Source: Salvia splendens
Taxonomy: Eukaryota; Streptophyta; Magnoliopsida; Lamiales; Lamiaceae
Reading direction: 5' to 3'
DNA: 64,000 nt
Assembly: GCF_004379255.2 (NCBI RefSeq)
Contig: NC_056044.1
Location: 5,992,001-6,056,000, forward strand
Below the pieces are notes generated by a model. It had not been told where the DNA came from, made no database searches, and saw only the letters and a list, made by a program, of their open reading frames with translations. Below, piece after piece: positions 20,878 through 31,921 of this stretch. Made by a program: the position numbers and the translations under genes. The first letter of the stretch is position 1. Every line of letters begins with the position of its first letter.

Positions 20878-22169
20878 ATGCCACCAAGACGTAGACGTGG
20901 TCCAAGAGTGAAAAACAATGTTAGGGAGCAGACGGAGGGAAGTGTCGGGAATCCACCCCCACCTCCACCACCACCTCTACCCCAACCAAACGAAAGGGAA
21001 TACATCAAGGCCTTTCGAAAAGAGAACCCGCCCAAGTTTGATGGGTTGGGAGAGCCCCCGAAGGCGGAGGCATGGGTACGCGACCTTGAGCGTATCTTTG
21101 ACTTCATGGGATGCACTGATAGGGAACGTCTGGCCTGCGTGACTTATCAACTGACAGGGCCCGCTGACTTTTGGTGGGAAACTAAGAGGAAAACTATGGA
21201 CCCCACTCGCCGTGAGGCGCTTACTTAGGAAGAGTTTAAGGAAGAGGTTTACAACAAATATGTTCCCATGAGTTATCGGCGATCGAAAGTAGTGGAGTTT
21301 CACACCCTAAAGCAGGGAACATGACGGTCACGGAGTACGACCGCGCCCTATGTGAGATGACTCGTTATGCGCCAGAATTGGTAGACACAGACGAGAAGAT
21401 GGCGGAGAAGTTTCGTTCTGGCCTTAAACCTGAGATAAGGGCAGTTGTGGCCAGTCGCAGGGGAATCCCTTATTCCGAGGTGTTGGGCTGCGCCTTAGAT
21501 GTGGAGGAAGCACTGCCCAAGAATGAGAGGGCAATAAATCCTACACCACCCGCACTCCCATCGAACTATAGAGACAAGAGGAAGTGGGAAGGAAACCGAG
21601 CTCCTTTTGACAACAAGTGGCGTTTTTCCACTTTTCGGCATCCGCAGAACCATTGCCGCCAAGTTGTGCAACATCAGAGGGGAAACCCACAGAGAACACC
21701 CTACTGTAATCGGTGTTCCAAGCATCATTTTGGGGAATGCAGAGTTGGAGGCATTCGGTGCTACGCGTGCGGTGGAAATGGGCACATGTCTCGAGAGTGC
21801 CCAAATAACAACAAAGATAGAATAAAGAATGGGCAAGGACAGAGGCCACCACAGCAACCCCAACCGATCCGACAAGTGGCCCCACAACAAGCAAGGGCGT
21901 ATGCACTGAAAGGGAATCAAGTGCAGGAGCCACAAGCTAACAAGGGCAAGGAGAATTTGGCAGGTATGGGAAAGCTCCAACAACTACCTATTATCGTGCT
22001 TTTTGATAAGGGTGCTTCACATTCTTTTATTTCGATGTCATGTGTGAATGCCTTAGAACTCCCTACTGCTAAGCTTGAACCGAATTTGAATATGACTTCA
22101 CCGGTTGGAGGATTGGTTGATATCGTGAGAACCTGCTCGAACATAGAGTTTGTGTTAGGAGAATTATGA
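20878..22169 (+). pseudogene. gag and protease of element 2, broken
   Basis: It starts MPPRRRRGPRVKN, then a proline tract and the Gag core (AEAWVRDLERIF, CTDRERLACVTYQL, FWWETK). A TAG at 21226 replaces a tryptophan codon, and a one-base deletion near 21320 shifts the frame. Gag resumes at MTVTEYDRALCEM with zinc knuckles CNRCSKHHFGEC and CYACGGNGHMSREC. The protease reads LFDKGASHSF, so the catalytic DTG is DKG, a change expected to inactivate it. A TGA at 22167 ends the segment, but the frame continues into the RT region. Confidence 0.9.
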
Positions 22170-24487
22170 GTAGTGGCCAAACTTTTGCACATTATGCATT
22201 TGGAGAACGTAGACATAATCTTGGGAATGGATTGGCTTACCGAGAACCATGCGACGATTTACTGCAAGGAAATACAGATTTCTTTTCAAGCCCCGGGCAA
22301 AGAGCCGACTATCTTGTATGGGATCTCCATGAACCGACGAACCTCCATAATCTCCGCATTGCAAGCAACCACGATGATAAGAAAAGGGCGACCGGCGTAT
22401 CTTGTGTACTTGAACGGAGAGGAAAAGAAGGATTTGAAAGTGGAAGACGTGGCAGTAGTACAAGATTTTCCCGATGTGTTTCCCGAAGATTTGCCTAGAC
22501 CGCCACCCGACAGACAAGTAGAGTTCACTATTGATTTGGAACCAGGGTCTGCGCCAGTATCGAAGGTGCCATATCGAATGGCCCCTAAGGAGTTGGCAGA
22601 GTTGAAGATACAGTTGCAAGAATTGTTAGACTTGGGTTTTATTCGACCCAGCGTGTCACCGTGGGGAGCGCCAGTGTTGTTCGTTAAGAAAAAGGATGGC
22701 ACGATGAGGATGTGCATCGACTATCGTGAGCTCAACAAGATGACCTTCAAGAATAAGTACCCACTGCCGAGGATCGATGATTTGTTTGACCAACTTCGAG
22801 GAGCGGGCGTATTCTCAAAAATGGATTTGAGATCAGGGTATCCTCAACTAAAGGTCCGACGAGAGGATGTGCCTAAGACTGCTTTTCGCACTCGTTATGG
22901 CCATTATGAATTCGTCGTGATGCCATTTGGGCTGACCAACGCCCCGGCTGTCTTCATGGATTTGATAAACCGAGTTTTTCTCGAGTATCTTGACAAGTTC
23001 GTGTTAGTCTTCAGCGACGATGTGTTAGTGTACTCGAAGAATGAGGAGGAACATGAAGGTCATCTACAAACAGTGTTGGAAATGTTGCGAAAGGAGAAGC
23101 TTTATGACAAGTTTAGTAAGTGCGAGTTTTGGTTGACTCGAGTGAACTTTCTTGGTCATATTGTGACGGCAAATGGAATTCAAGTAGACCCAGCAAAGGT
23201 CGAGGCCGTGCAGAATTGGAAATCGCCGAAAACGCCGAGTGAAATCCGCAGTTTCTTGGGATTGGCGGGATACTATCGACGTTTCATTGAAGGATTCTCT
23301 AAGATTGCGAGACCGATGACACAACTGCTAAAGAAGGGGATCAAAGTGGTTTGGACGCCGGAGTGCGAGGCGAGTTTCCAACTGTTGAATGAGAAGTTGA
23401 CGACAACACCGGTTCTAGCCGTGCCGGCAACCGATAAAGACTTCGCCGTCTATATTGATGCGTCGAAAGTGGGACTAGGATGCGTGTTAATGCAAGATGG
23501 GAAAGTAAAAGCATATGCTTCCCGACAGTTGAGACCGAATGAGTTGAACTTTCCGACTCATGATTTGGAGTTAGGAGCAGTGGTGCATGCACTGAAAATT
23601 TGGAGACACCATCTCTATGGAGTGAGATGCGAAATCTATACGGATCACAAGAGTCTCAAGTATTTATTCGAACAGAAGGAGCTAAACATGCGACAACGAC
23701 GTTGGTTAGAGATTGTGAAAGACTATGACAGTGGTATTCACTATCACCCGGGCAAGGCGAACGTAGTAGCCGATGCTTTGAGTAGGAAGAACCAACCGCA
23801 ATTGGCTTATGTCCTAACGCAAGAGGAAGCATTGATTCACGAGTTCTACAAGATGAGATTGGAAATAGTGAAAGCGCCCGAGACAGTAGAAGCAAGATTG
23901 GCGACACTAGTGATTGAGCCAGATTTGAGAACCAGGCTCATAGAAGCCCAACGACGTGATGAGAAGTTGGAAGAGTTACATGTGAAGGTAAGAGCCGAGA
24001 AGCTTGATCATTACCGTGAGGAGGCGGATAATGCTTTGACGTACGATGGACGATTGTGTGTGCCGAGCGATGAGACGCTAAAAGATGAGATTTTGAGTGA
24101 AGCGCACGACACGCCTTACACTGCTCACCCTGGAAGCACGAAGATGTATCGAGATTTGAAGCAACGCTTTTGGTGGAATGGAATGAAAGGAGACGTGGCG
24201 TCGTATGTAGAGCGATGTCTAGCATGCCAACAAGTGAAGGCCTTACACCAACGACCATATGGGAAATTGCAACCACTTGAAATTTCCGAATGGAAGTGGG
24301 AGCATCTAGCTATGGATTTCGTGACGAGTTTGCCAAAGTCACAGAAGGGCAACACTGCAATTTGGGTGATCATCGATCGACCAATTCGAATTACTTATGG
24401 CGCGGACAAGTTAGCAAAGCTGTACGTGAATGAGATTGTGCGTTTGCATGGAGTGCCAAAGACTATTGTGTCCGACCGCGACGTGAA
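22170..24487 (+). pseudogene. Reverse transcriptase, RNase H and integrase start of element 2
   Basis: One open frame runs about 770 codons. The RT motifs are present ([40 protein letters not shown]), but the catalytic box reads FSDD instead of FIDD, and SGYPQL replaces SGYHQL. RNase H ([29 protein letters not shown]) and the integrase HHCC finger ([21 protein letters not shown]) are intact. In the integrase core, about eight residues after VIIDR are missing. After SDRDV a larger deletion with frameshift removes the region before LGTQLNF. It is therefore non-functional. Confidence 0.92.
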
Positions 24488-25292
24488 TTGGGCACACAAC
24501 TGAATTTCAGCACCGCTTATCACCCGCAATCGGACGGGCAGTCAGAGAGGACGATTCAAACGCTTGAGGATATGCTGCGAGCCGTTGTCTTAGATCGAGG
24601 GGAAAGTTGGGAAACTGTTCTACCGTTGGTTGAATTCGCCTACAACAACAGCTACCAAGCGACGATCGATATGGCCCCGTATGAAGCCTTGTACGGCAGG
24701 AAGTGTCAATCCCCACTTTATTGGGATGAAGTCGGCGAGAGGAAGATGTTAGGCCCCGACGGGATAAAGGAGATGGCTGAAATTGTGCATCAAATCCGTG
24801 CAAGGATCAAGGAAGCTCAAGATAGGCAGAACTCGTATGCTGATGTGCGTCGAACGGAAATCAAATTCGACGTTGGTGACAAAGTGTTCTTGAAGGTATC
24901 CCCGACGAGAGGAGTTGTGAGGTTTGGAGTGAAAGGCAAGCTGAAACCGCGTTTTGTAGGACCGTATGAGATTATTGATGAAGTAGGTCCTGTAGCGTAC
25001 CGATTGGCGTTACCTCCCAGCTTTGGGAACGTGCACAACGTGTTCCATGTGTCGCAGTTGCGCAAGTACGTGTTCGACCCCAAGCATGTGATCCATCAAG
25101 AGGAAGTGATCCTAATCCCCCGACATGAGCTACGAGGAAAGGCCCGATGCAATCCTAGATCGGAAGGTACAAGAGTTACGAAACAAATCGATAGCGCCCG
25201 TGAAGGTGTTGTGGAAGCACCATGGTCCCGAGGAAGCCACGTGGGAGTTAGAAGATAAAATGAAAGAAAAGTTTCCCAAGTTATTTCTGTGA
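24488..25292 (+). pseudogene. Integrase C-terminal part of element 2
   Basis: It reads [24 protein letters not shown] with the catalytic Glu, then AYNNSYQATIDMAPYEALYG, GDKVFLKVSPTRG, KLKPRFVGPYEII and VFHVSQLRKYVFDPKH. A one-base insertion near 25119 shifts the frame. The original frame can be followed through a chromodomain-like tail (KVLWKHHGPEEATWEL) to the TGA at 25290. It would have carried target-DNA joining and chromatin binding. Confidence 0.9.
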
Positions 25293-25299
25293 GACGATC

Positions 25300-25336
25300 A
25301 AATTTCGGGACGAAATTTCTATTTAGAGGGGAATGA
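25300..25336 (+). promoter_or_regulatory. Palindrome and polypurine tract of element 2
   Basis: The 19-base inverted repeat at 25300-25318 is identical to that of element 1. AGAGGGGAATGA (25325-25336) directly precedes the LTR. Confidence 0.78.
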
Positions 25337-26004
25337 TGTAATATCCCAAATTTTTGTGACTCTTTTTATATGTTTATTTGAAATTTTCAATTATGAAACT
25401 TTTGTTTCTATGAGATTAAGTAAATTGCGTGAAATAATTGTCGTGAGTGATGTGGAATGAAGTGCTTGATATTTTATATTTTCCAATGTGGGGAAAATAA
25501 TTAGTAGGATCATGCATTTATATTTTTCGAGCCAATTCATGAGAATTTTCGGCCCTTCCTAATTATTGAAATAGTATTTCATTTCTTGGATTTAATTAAT
25601 TGTTTTGGGATATTTATCCAAATTAAATCCAAACTAAATGATCCCTAAATGGTACTACATGAAATTCGAACTCTAGCCTATTATCCTTGGGAGTTTTGAA
25701 AATCTCCTATTTAAAATAGGAGGATGAATTATTTTCTTTGATTTAATTGGTGCTTTGTTGACCCCTTTCTTTTGAATTAAATCCAATTAAATCATGCCAC
25801 CTATTATTTCTTCACCCAAAATAAATAGAGAGTTGGAATATTTCCTTGGCTATTTAAGCCTAATAATTTTCGGCCCCTTCACTAATTTTTGGAGGATAAT
25901 TTATTTGTTTCCTATTTTGTGGGATCCCTTTTTATTCAATTAAATACCATACTAATACCTATGCCAAATTAATTGGGGATGTGAACATTTCCTTATGTTG
26001 TATC

Positions 26005-28824
26005 TGTAACGCCCCACTTTTCGAACCCTAAAATTTTGCATTTAATGTTTTAATGCCGTGAAGTATGTGGATTAATTGACAAGTGAATTAATTGCTTGAT
26101 TTCTATGCGACCTAATTTTGTTTTGGAGTTGAGAGGTGGAATAGTCAATCTTGTCGAATTGATGACGTGGCCTTAATCGATGCGGAATGAAATATAGCCG
26201 CAAATTATATTTTTATTTTGGGGAGTGAGATTTTAATAGGATCATCAATAATTTCCTTACCCATTTTATTGGAATTTTCGACCACTATGAATTTATGGAG
26301 AGGAATTTTTTTCTTGGATTTAATTATTTGCTTGGGATAATTACCCAATTAAATCCAAAGCCTAATTATCCTATTTCTTGATGAAAGAATCGGCCCCTAT
26401 TATTCCTAAGGGAGATTTCGAAATCTCCTAGCTTGTGGGAGAAGAAATTATTCATTATTTATTTTGATCCCTTAATTATTTCTTTCCATGTTTTAATTGG
26501 AATATCCTAGCAAATCTTGCCTTATCTTTATTTTACTCAAGATTTGGAAATTTTTCCTTGTGGGAGGAATTTAAAACACACGCCTATTCCCAATTGTGGG
26601 AGGATTCTTATTTAATTTCCTTGCTCCGTATTATTTTATTCTGCTCCGTGAAAATACCAAATAAAATCATAGGCTAAGTAATTTGCCATGATTTTCGAAA
26701 ATCTCTCTTTTCTTCTCCCCAAAGTCACGTTATTTCCTCCCCCCAAATCTCCTCCAAATATCTTTTAATTAATCCTCCATATCTTCATGCAATTAAATGG
26801 GAGATTTTATTCTAACCTTATAAATATAACCAACCCCAAACCCTAGCCCCAAATCACACGCCCCCTCTCTCATTTCACACGCCCCCTCCCTTGCTCCACT
26901 TCTCCCACACTTGTTCTTCCACTCTACTCAAGATCCTTTCGAATTTCCAAGAGATTATTGAAGAATCAAGACTGTTATTCGTTCCTACCGTTTGTTTCGT
27001 CCAAGAGAGGTAAAAATCGGACCCTATTCTTCATTCCTCTCCATCTCAACTCTTCTTTTGTTCCCTCATGCATCCAGTGAGTGGAGGGATCTCAAATCTA
27101 AGGGATTTAATCGGTGGGAATTTGTGTTTGGATGTGTGATTTGCGTTTTGAATGAATTGTTTGATGATTTAATGAATCTATGGTGAATGATATATGATGT
27201 TACGAAAACATGAGTATAAGGACTCTCTCGAGCATGTTTGTGTGTTAAAACCATGAAAAAGTTGATTTTGAATAAATAGGGATAAACTCTAATTCGAATT
27301 TTTAAAGGCATGAAAAGCTGTAAGTTCGGACAGTATGTTCCGACATGTATTTGACCGACCAAATGAACTCCGATTTGATCGATTCTTTTTCCTCAGTAAA
27401 CTTCATGATGTCTTCTGTATTGTGTGCGAATTTCAACTCATCTGGACAAAAGATGAGTTTATGGTGAATTTTTAAAGTTGACTGCGCATTTCTGGCAGAA
27501 AGTGTTTTCTCGACCAGTGAGTTACGTTTTCTATTTGACTGACCTAAAAACGTTATTTTAACATGATTTTTAAAGTTATTTGATGAGTCTACTGCGTTGT
27601 GGTAAAATTTTAGCCCCAACGGAAGTCGGGTGAATTTTTAATAATTTTTATAAAATGGTTGCGCAGTGCTGCCAGATTTCTACCTTTACAAAAACACTAT
27701 GTTGTTATAAGTGATATACATGATTGATATATGTGATGACATGATGTGTTGTTCAAAGATGGGAAAAGGGAAAACGATAGGGACATGCATAATATTAAGT
27801 CAATGGTTGTGACTGATAAGATATATACATTATCTAAAGGTGATAACTCGTGCGCGAAGCGTGATAACAAAGGAAAGGCAGTAGTTGGTATCTAAACGGT
27901 CGAGGTGGGCTTCTTTTCTACCCTACACTATGTGTGGGCTTTCTTTTACTAAACTCTTTTACGTATGATTGTGGAGCTATAAGGGTGGTTTAAAGTATTT
28001 ATCATGCCGTGATTTGTTTTAACGTGCCTATCTGATGTGGCTGTTGCCACTGTTATATAAATCGAATTCGGGTCCTCGTAGGGCCGCAAACCCTACTTGG
28101 ATTAGTGTACACCTATGGTAGATCGTGTGCTAGCGTACGGGCTGGCCGGTCTAGTGACCTGGTTTGCGGCCGCATTCCTTGTCATGTATTGGCAGATATG
28201 GCTATTGTCTATGGGAAAATGACTGATCAGTCGAATTTTACAATGGGAAATGATTTGAGTGCCTCGGGCCTTTCTAAAGCTAAACCCCGATGGTTACTTA
28301 CGTATGGCATGATAAACTATATCTTTATTAAAAATGTTTTCGGCATAAGTCCACTGAGTATTTTATAAGTACTCAGCCCTGCATATGTTTTCCTTATGTG
28401 CAGGTTGAGCGGCGACGAGCGGTTGGCGGTGTTGAGCAAATTAAACGAAATGATAATATTGTCTTGAAACCCCGAGTGTCGTCGTGTCTTCACACATGAC
28501 TTCACTCTTTCTCTTGGTCGTTTTCCGCTGCGATATTTCTTTTACTTATTAGCAATTGGGCTTGAACTTGAATTTGTTCCGTTATTGGATATTTTAAAGT
28601 CTTGCTGGATAATGTCAAACTCTTAATCTTTTCCATTAATATTAATGTCTGTCCCAACTCATTATTTAAACCCGAGCTCTCATCTTGTTTTATACTTAAT
28701 TGCTCGTTTAATATGTTGGTCAAGCCTTATTGATGAAACCCTAGCCTATTTTCCTTGTTATATTTAAGTCTGTTTAAGTCGCGATCGCCCGCATTTATTA
28801 TACCCTAGAAGGGCGGTCGTGACA
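26005..28824 (+). mobile_element. Solo LTR of a Tekay-like element, 2820 bp
   Basis: It starts TGTAACGCCCC, ends GGTCGTGACA, and is flanked by GTATC on both sides (26000-26004 and 28825-28829). There is no internal coding region, so it is the product of recombination between two LTRs. Its ends and its 3' conserved blocks resemble the element 1 LTR, but the middle differs. Confidence 0.95.
26819..26830 (+). promoter_or_regulatory. TATA-like box in the solo LTR
   Basis: TTATAAATATAA followed by a C-rich leader-like tract. Sequence-only call. Confidence 0.45.
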
Positions 28825-29248
28825 GTATCCTTCATGTCACACGCCCTACACTAGTATTTTTCCTTGTGGGAATATAATTATTTGTTACCTATTTTATGGG
28901 AGCCTTTTTCCCATAAAGAAATTGCCAAATTTAAATCCTATTCTATTTAATTGAGGATTTAAATAATTCCCTTGTGCAATTCCCCTTAAATTTTCGGCCA
29001 TTACTTCATTCTTTCTTACTTGGAGATTCAATTTATTTTGTTCCATTATTTGTGGAATATCCATTGTTTTATTTCCTAAATTGTGGATTTATTTCTCTCC
29101 AAGTAAATATCAAATAATTCCTTGTTGAATTTACAGCCATAATTTTTGAAAATTTGGCTTCTTTTAATTGTGGGATATTGATTTATTAGCCTATATTTTA
29201 TTCCTCCATAATTAATTAATCATTTCACCTATGGACTTAACCCTAGAC

Positions 29249-29256
29249 TATAAATA
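29249..29256 (+). promoter_or_regulatory. TATA-like box in the element 2 LTR
   Basis: TATAAATA followed by a C-rich tract, in the same arrangement as in the solo LTR. Confidence 0.45.
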
Positions 29257-31588
29257 CCACCTAAACAAACCCTAGCCCCCATTCTCCCTCACAAAAAAAT
29301 CGTCCACCTCCCTCTCTCCCTCACTCCACACGTTTTTCCCCCTCCCTCTCTACAATCTCTCCAAAAATCCTCCATCCAATTCTTGTTCTTGCATCCATTG
29401 AAGTTTATTTTCAAGAGTCTCCGACGAATCGCACCGTTTCTTGTTTCTACCGATTCATTTTTGTCAAAGAAGGTATATTTGCTTCACTTTCCCTCATTCT
29501 TTTCGTTTGAACCATGTTCTTGAATCCTACATGCATGTAGTGGGTGTAGGAATCATAGATCGCAAAGTTAATCGGTGGGAAAGTGAGTTTGCTTGAGAAC
29601 TTTGATAGTTATGCGATTTTTGATTGAATTGTGTGAAGTTTGATTTGAATCTTTGGTGAATGATCTAAGTTTATGTGCAAACATGTTTAAGAGAGTCTTA
29701 TCAAGCATGATGGTGTGTTTATAAGCATGAGAATTTGTGTTTGGATGATTGGGAGAGAAACCCTAATTTAAAATTGTGAGTCTGAAATCTGTGACGTTCG
29801 AACAGTATTTCCTGATGTGTGATTGACCTAACAAATGATCGAATTTTGGTATGAATATTTTACTGAGTGAATTTCGAGGTGTACTCTATGTCTCGTATAA
29901 ATTTCAGCCCTTTTTGTCAAAAAATGAATTTTTGAAAAATGTTTGAAGTCGACTGTGCAATTCTGTCAGTAACGTGTGTTCTCGACCAGAAAGTTTCGAA
30001 ATCTGTTTGACCGACTAAATGACCTCTGATTGATGTGATTCTTGAACTATGTGAAATTTTAAAGTGTCTTCTGAGTCTTGTAAAAATATCAGCCTTATTG
30101 GACATCGTATGAATTTATGATGAATTTTTCAAATGAACTGTGCAATGCTGCCAGAATTTTTATATTCCGACCAGAGAGTTGTATTAATGTTTTGACTGAT
30201 CAAATGACATGATTTGAGTGTGAAAATTTACCTGAATGAACTTGAATGTGTATACTGTGTTTTGACAAAAGTTTAGCTTCATATGAGGTCGGATGAATTT
30301 TTGGTGATTTTTACAAACCAACCGCACAGTTCTGCCAGTTTTGCTGATATGTGAAAATATCACTTATTGCTAAGTTTTGATGAATTACTTGGTGCATGTA
30401 TGATTTGAGAAGGTATCCTATGATGTGATTATGTGTGACGTGTTGAGAAATTTATGACATGTCCTCTTTGTGTTGGTGAATGATGGGATGGGTGATAATA
30501 TAAACTTATGGAAGGCTGATTGTGTTGCCGTTGACAAGGGTGATTGTGTATACGTGAGCTCGAGGAACGAGAGTTGCCATAAGTTGGAATTTGATTTGTT
30601 AAGCGAACGAGGTGGGCTTTCTTTTCAAACCTCTTTATTTTCCGAAAATATTACGTGGTGTTATAAGGGTGGTTTAACTGTTATGTCATGCCATGTTTTT
30701 GTTTGTGAGATTGTTGCCTGATGCCTAGTTCGTCTGAGCTTGCTCCGTTAGGCTATAGGGTTGTGTTGTGAAACGAATTCGGGTCTGAGTAGGGCCGCAA
30801 ACCCTATCAGGCTGTGTACACTGGTGCGATCGTGAGCCGTCATTGCTAGTTGGCCTGTCTCGTGGGCGAATAGTGTGGCCACACTTTCGTCGCACTGTGA
30901 TATGATGATTGTGATTGATGGAATGATGTGAAAAGTGGAGAGATAAATTGTCTGGCCAGACTTGAAATGTTTTTGTGCTCTCGTGATATTTCTTTACATA
31001 TAAAACTCGAGATCACTGGTATGGATGACATAACTAATATAAACTGTTTTCGGCATAAGCCCATTGAGTACAACAAGTACTCAGCCCTGCACATTATTTT
31101 TCTTATGTGCAGGTTGAGCAGGATGTTGCGGAGGATGTTGAGTTGGCCTAAGAACCTAGGATGCGTTGTGTCTTCATACATAGGCGCTATCCTTGACTCA
31201 CCTTTTTCCGCTGCTATATTATTAACTATGTCTCAAGACTTTAAATCGTTTCCGTATTGTGTTTGAACATGTATTGTTGTGTTAGGTTTTAACCAAGTAA
31301 TTACGTTGTCTTTGAAAATGGTGTTTTCCGTGAATTAAATTAAATGTTTCACTTTAGAAGTTAATTGGGTTTCTTAAAGTTTATTTTTCTCCGCTGCTTC
31401 TTTTAAAAGTTTTTATCATGAATCATTTCTAATTAATAGTACAATTTTAACCTTAAACTTTTTTTTAAACAAAAATGTTTTTTTTCTTCTGCCTTTAAGT
31501 TAATTAAGTTTCCTTTTAAAAACGTTGTCCATGCATGTTGGTCACGATCGCCGCGTTTGTAGTAACCCTAGTATGGGCGGTCGTGACA

Positions 31589-31921
31589 TTTACATATCAA
31601 ATTTTTATCTGAATCGGCTAATTATGTCAAGGGCATCATTAGTTTATTATATCCAAAAAATAAAAGCAGCCCAACAATTATATAAATGGCCCAAAACTTA
31701 TAAGCCCAAGTCTCATTTTCTCCAATTTTTCAATTTCGCAGAATCAGCGGCGGTGGCGGCGGATTCCGTGGAGTCTGGACGGTTGGAGTGCATGGCTTAA
31801 TCTGGGGCGGAGATCGGTCGGAGAACGGAGGAATAAGGCGGGGTCGGGGTTCGGTGCCGAACAAGCCCCCGCTGGCTTGTCCCTACGTAGTTCCGTCGCT
31901 GACAACTATCCTAAGAAATGC
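31589..31921. other. Spacer between element 2 and duplicated block B
   Basis: I recognise no gene or element here. It contains a short GC-rich stretch (about 31745-31880) with no clear coding signature. Confidence 0.5.

Larger units (their letters stand above)
20878..31588 (+). mobile_element. Tekay-like Ty3/gypsy element 2, 5' LTR missing
   Basis: It has a gag-pol region (20878-25292), palindrome and polypurine tract (25300-25336) and a 3' LTR (25337-31588) split by a solo LTR. No LTR, primer binding site or leader like that of element 1 is visible upstream of gag, so the 5' part is deleted or replaced. It carries many disabling changes. Its proteins are clearly related to those of element 1. 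Confidence 0.9.
25337..31588 (+). repeat. 3' LTR of element 2, interrupted by a solo LTR
   Basis: It begins TGTAATATCCC and ends GGTCGTGACA. Without the nested 2820 bp and the 5-bp duplication it is about 3.43 kb. It has a TATA box at 29249 and, near 31045-31120, the block shared with the other Tekay LTRs. ORFs inside (for example 30470-30721) are not genes. Confidence 0.88.
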
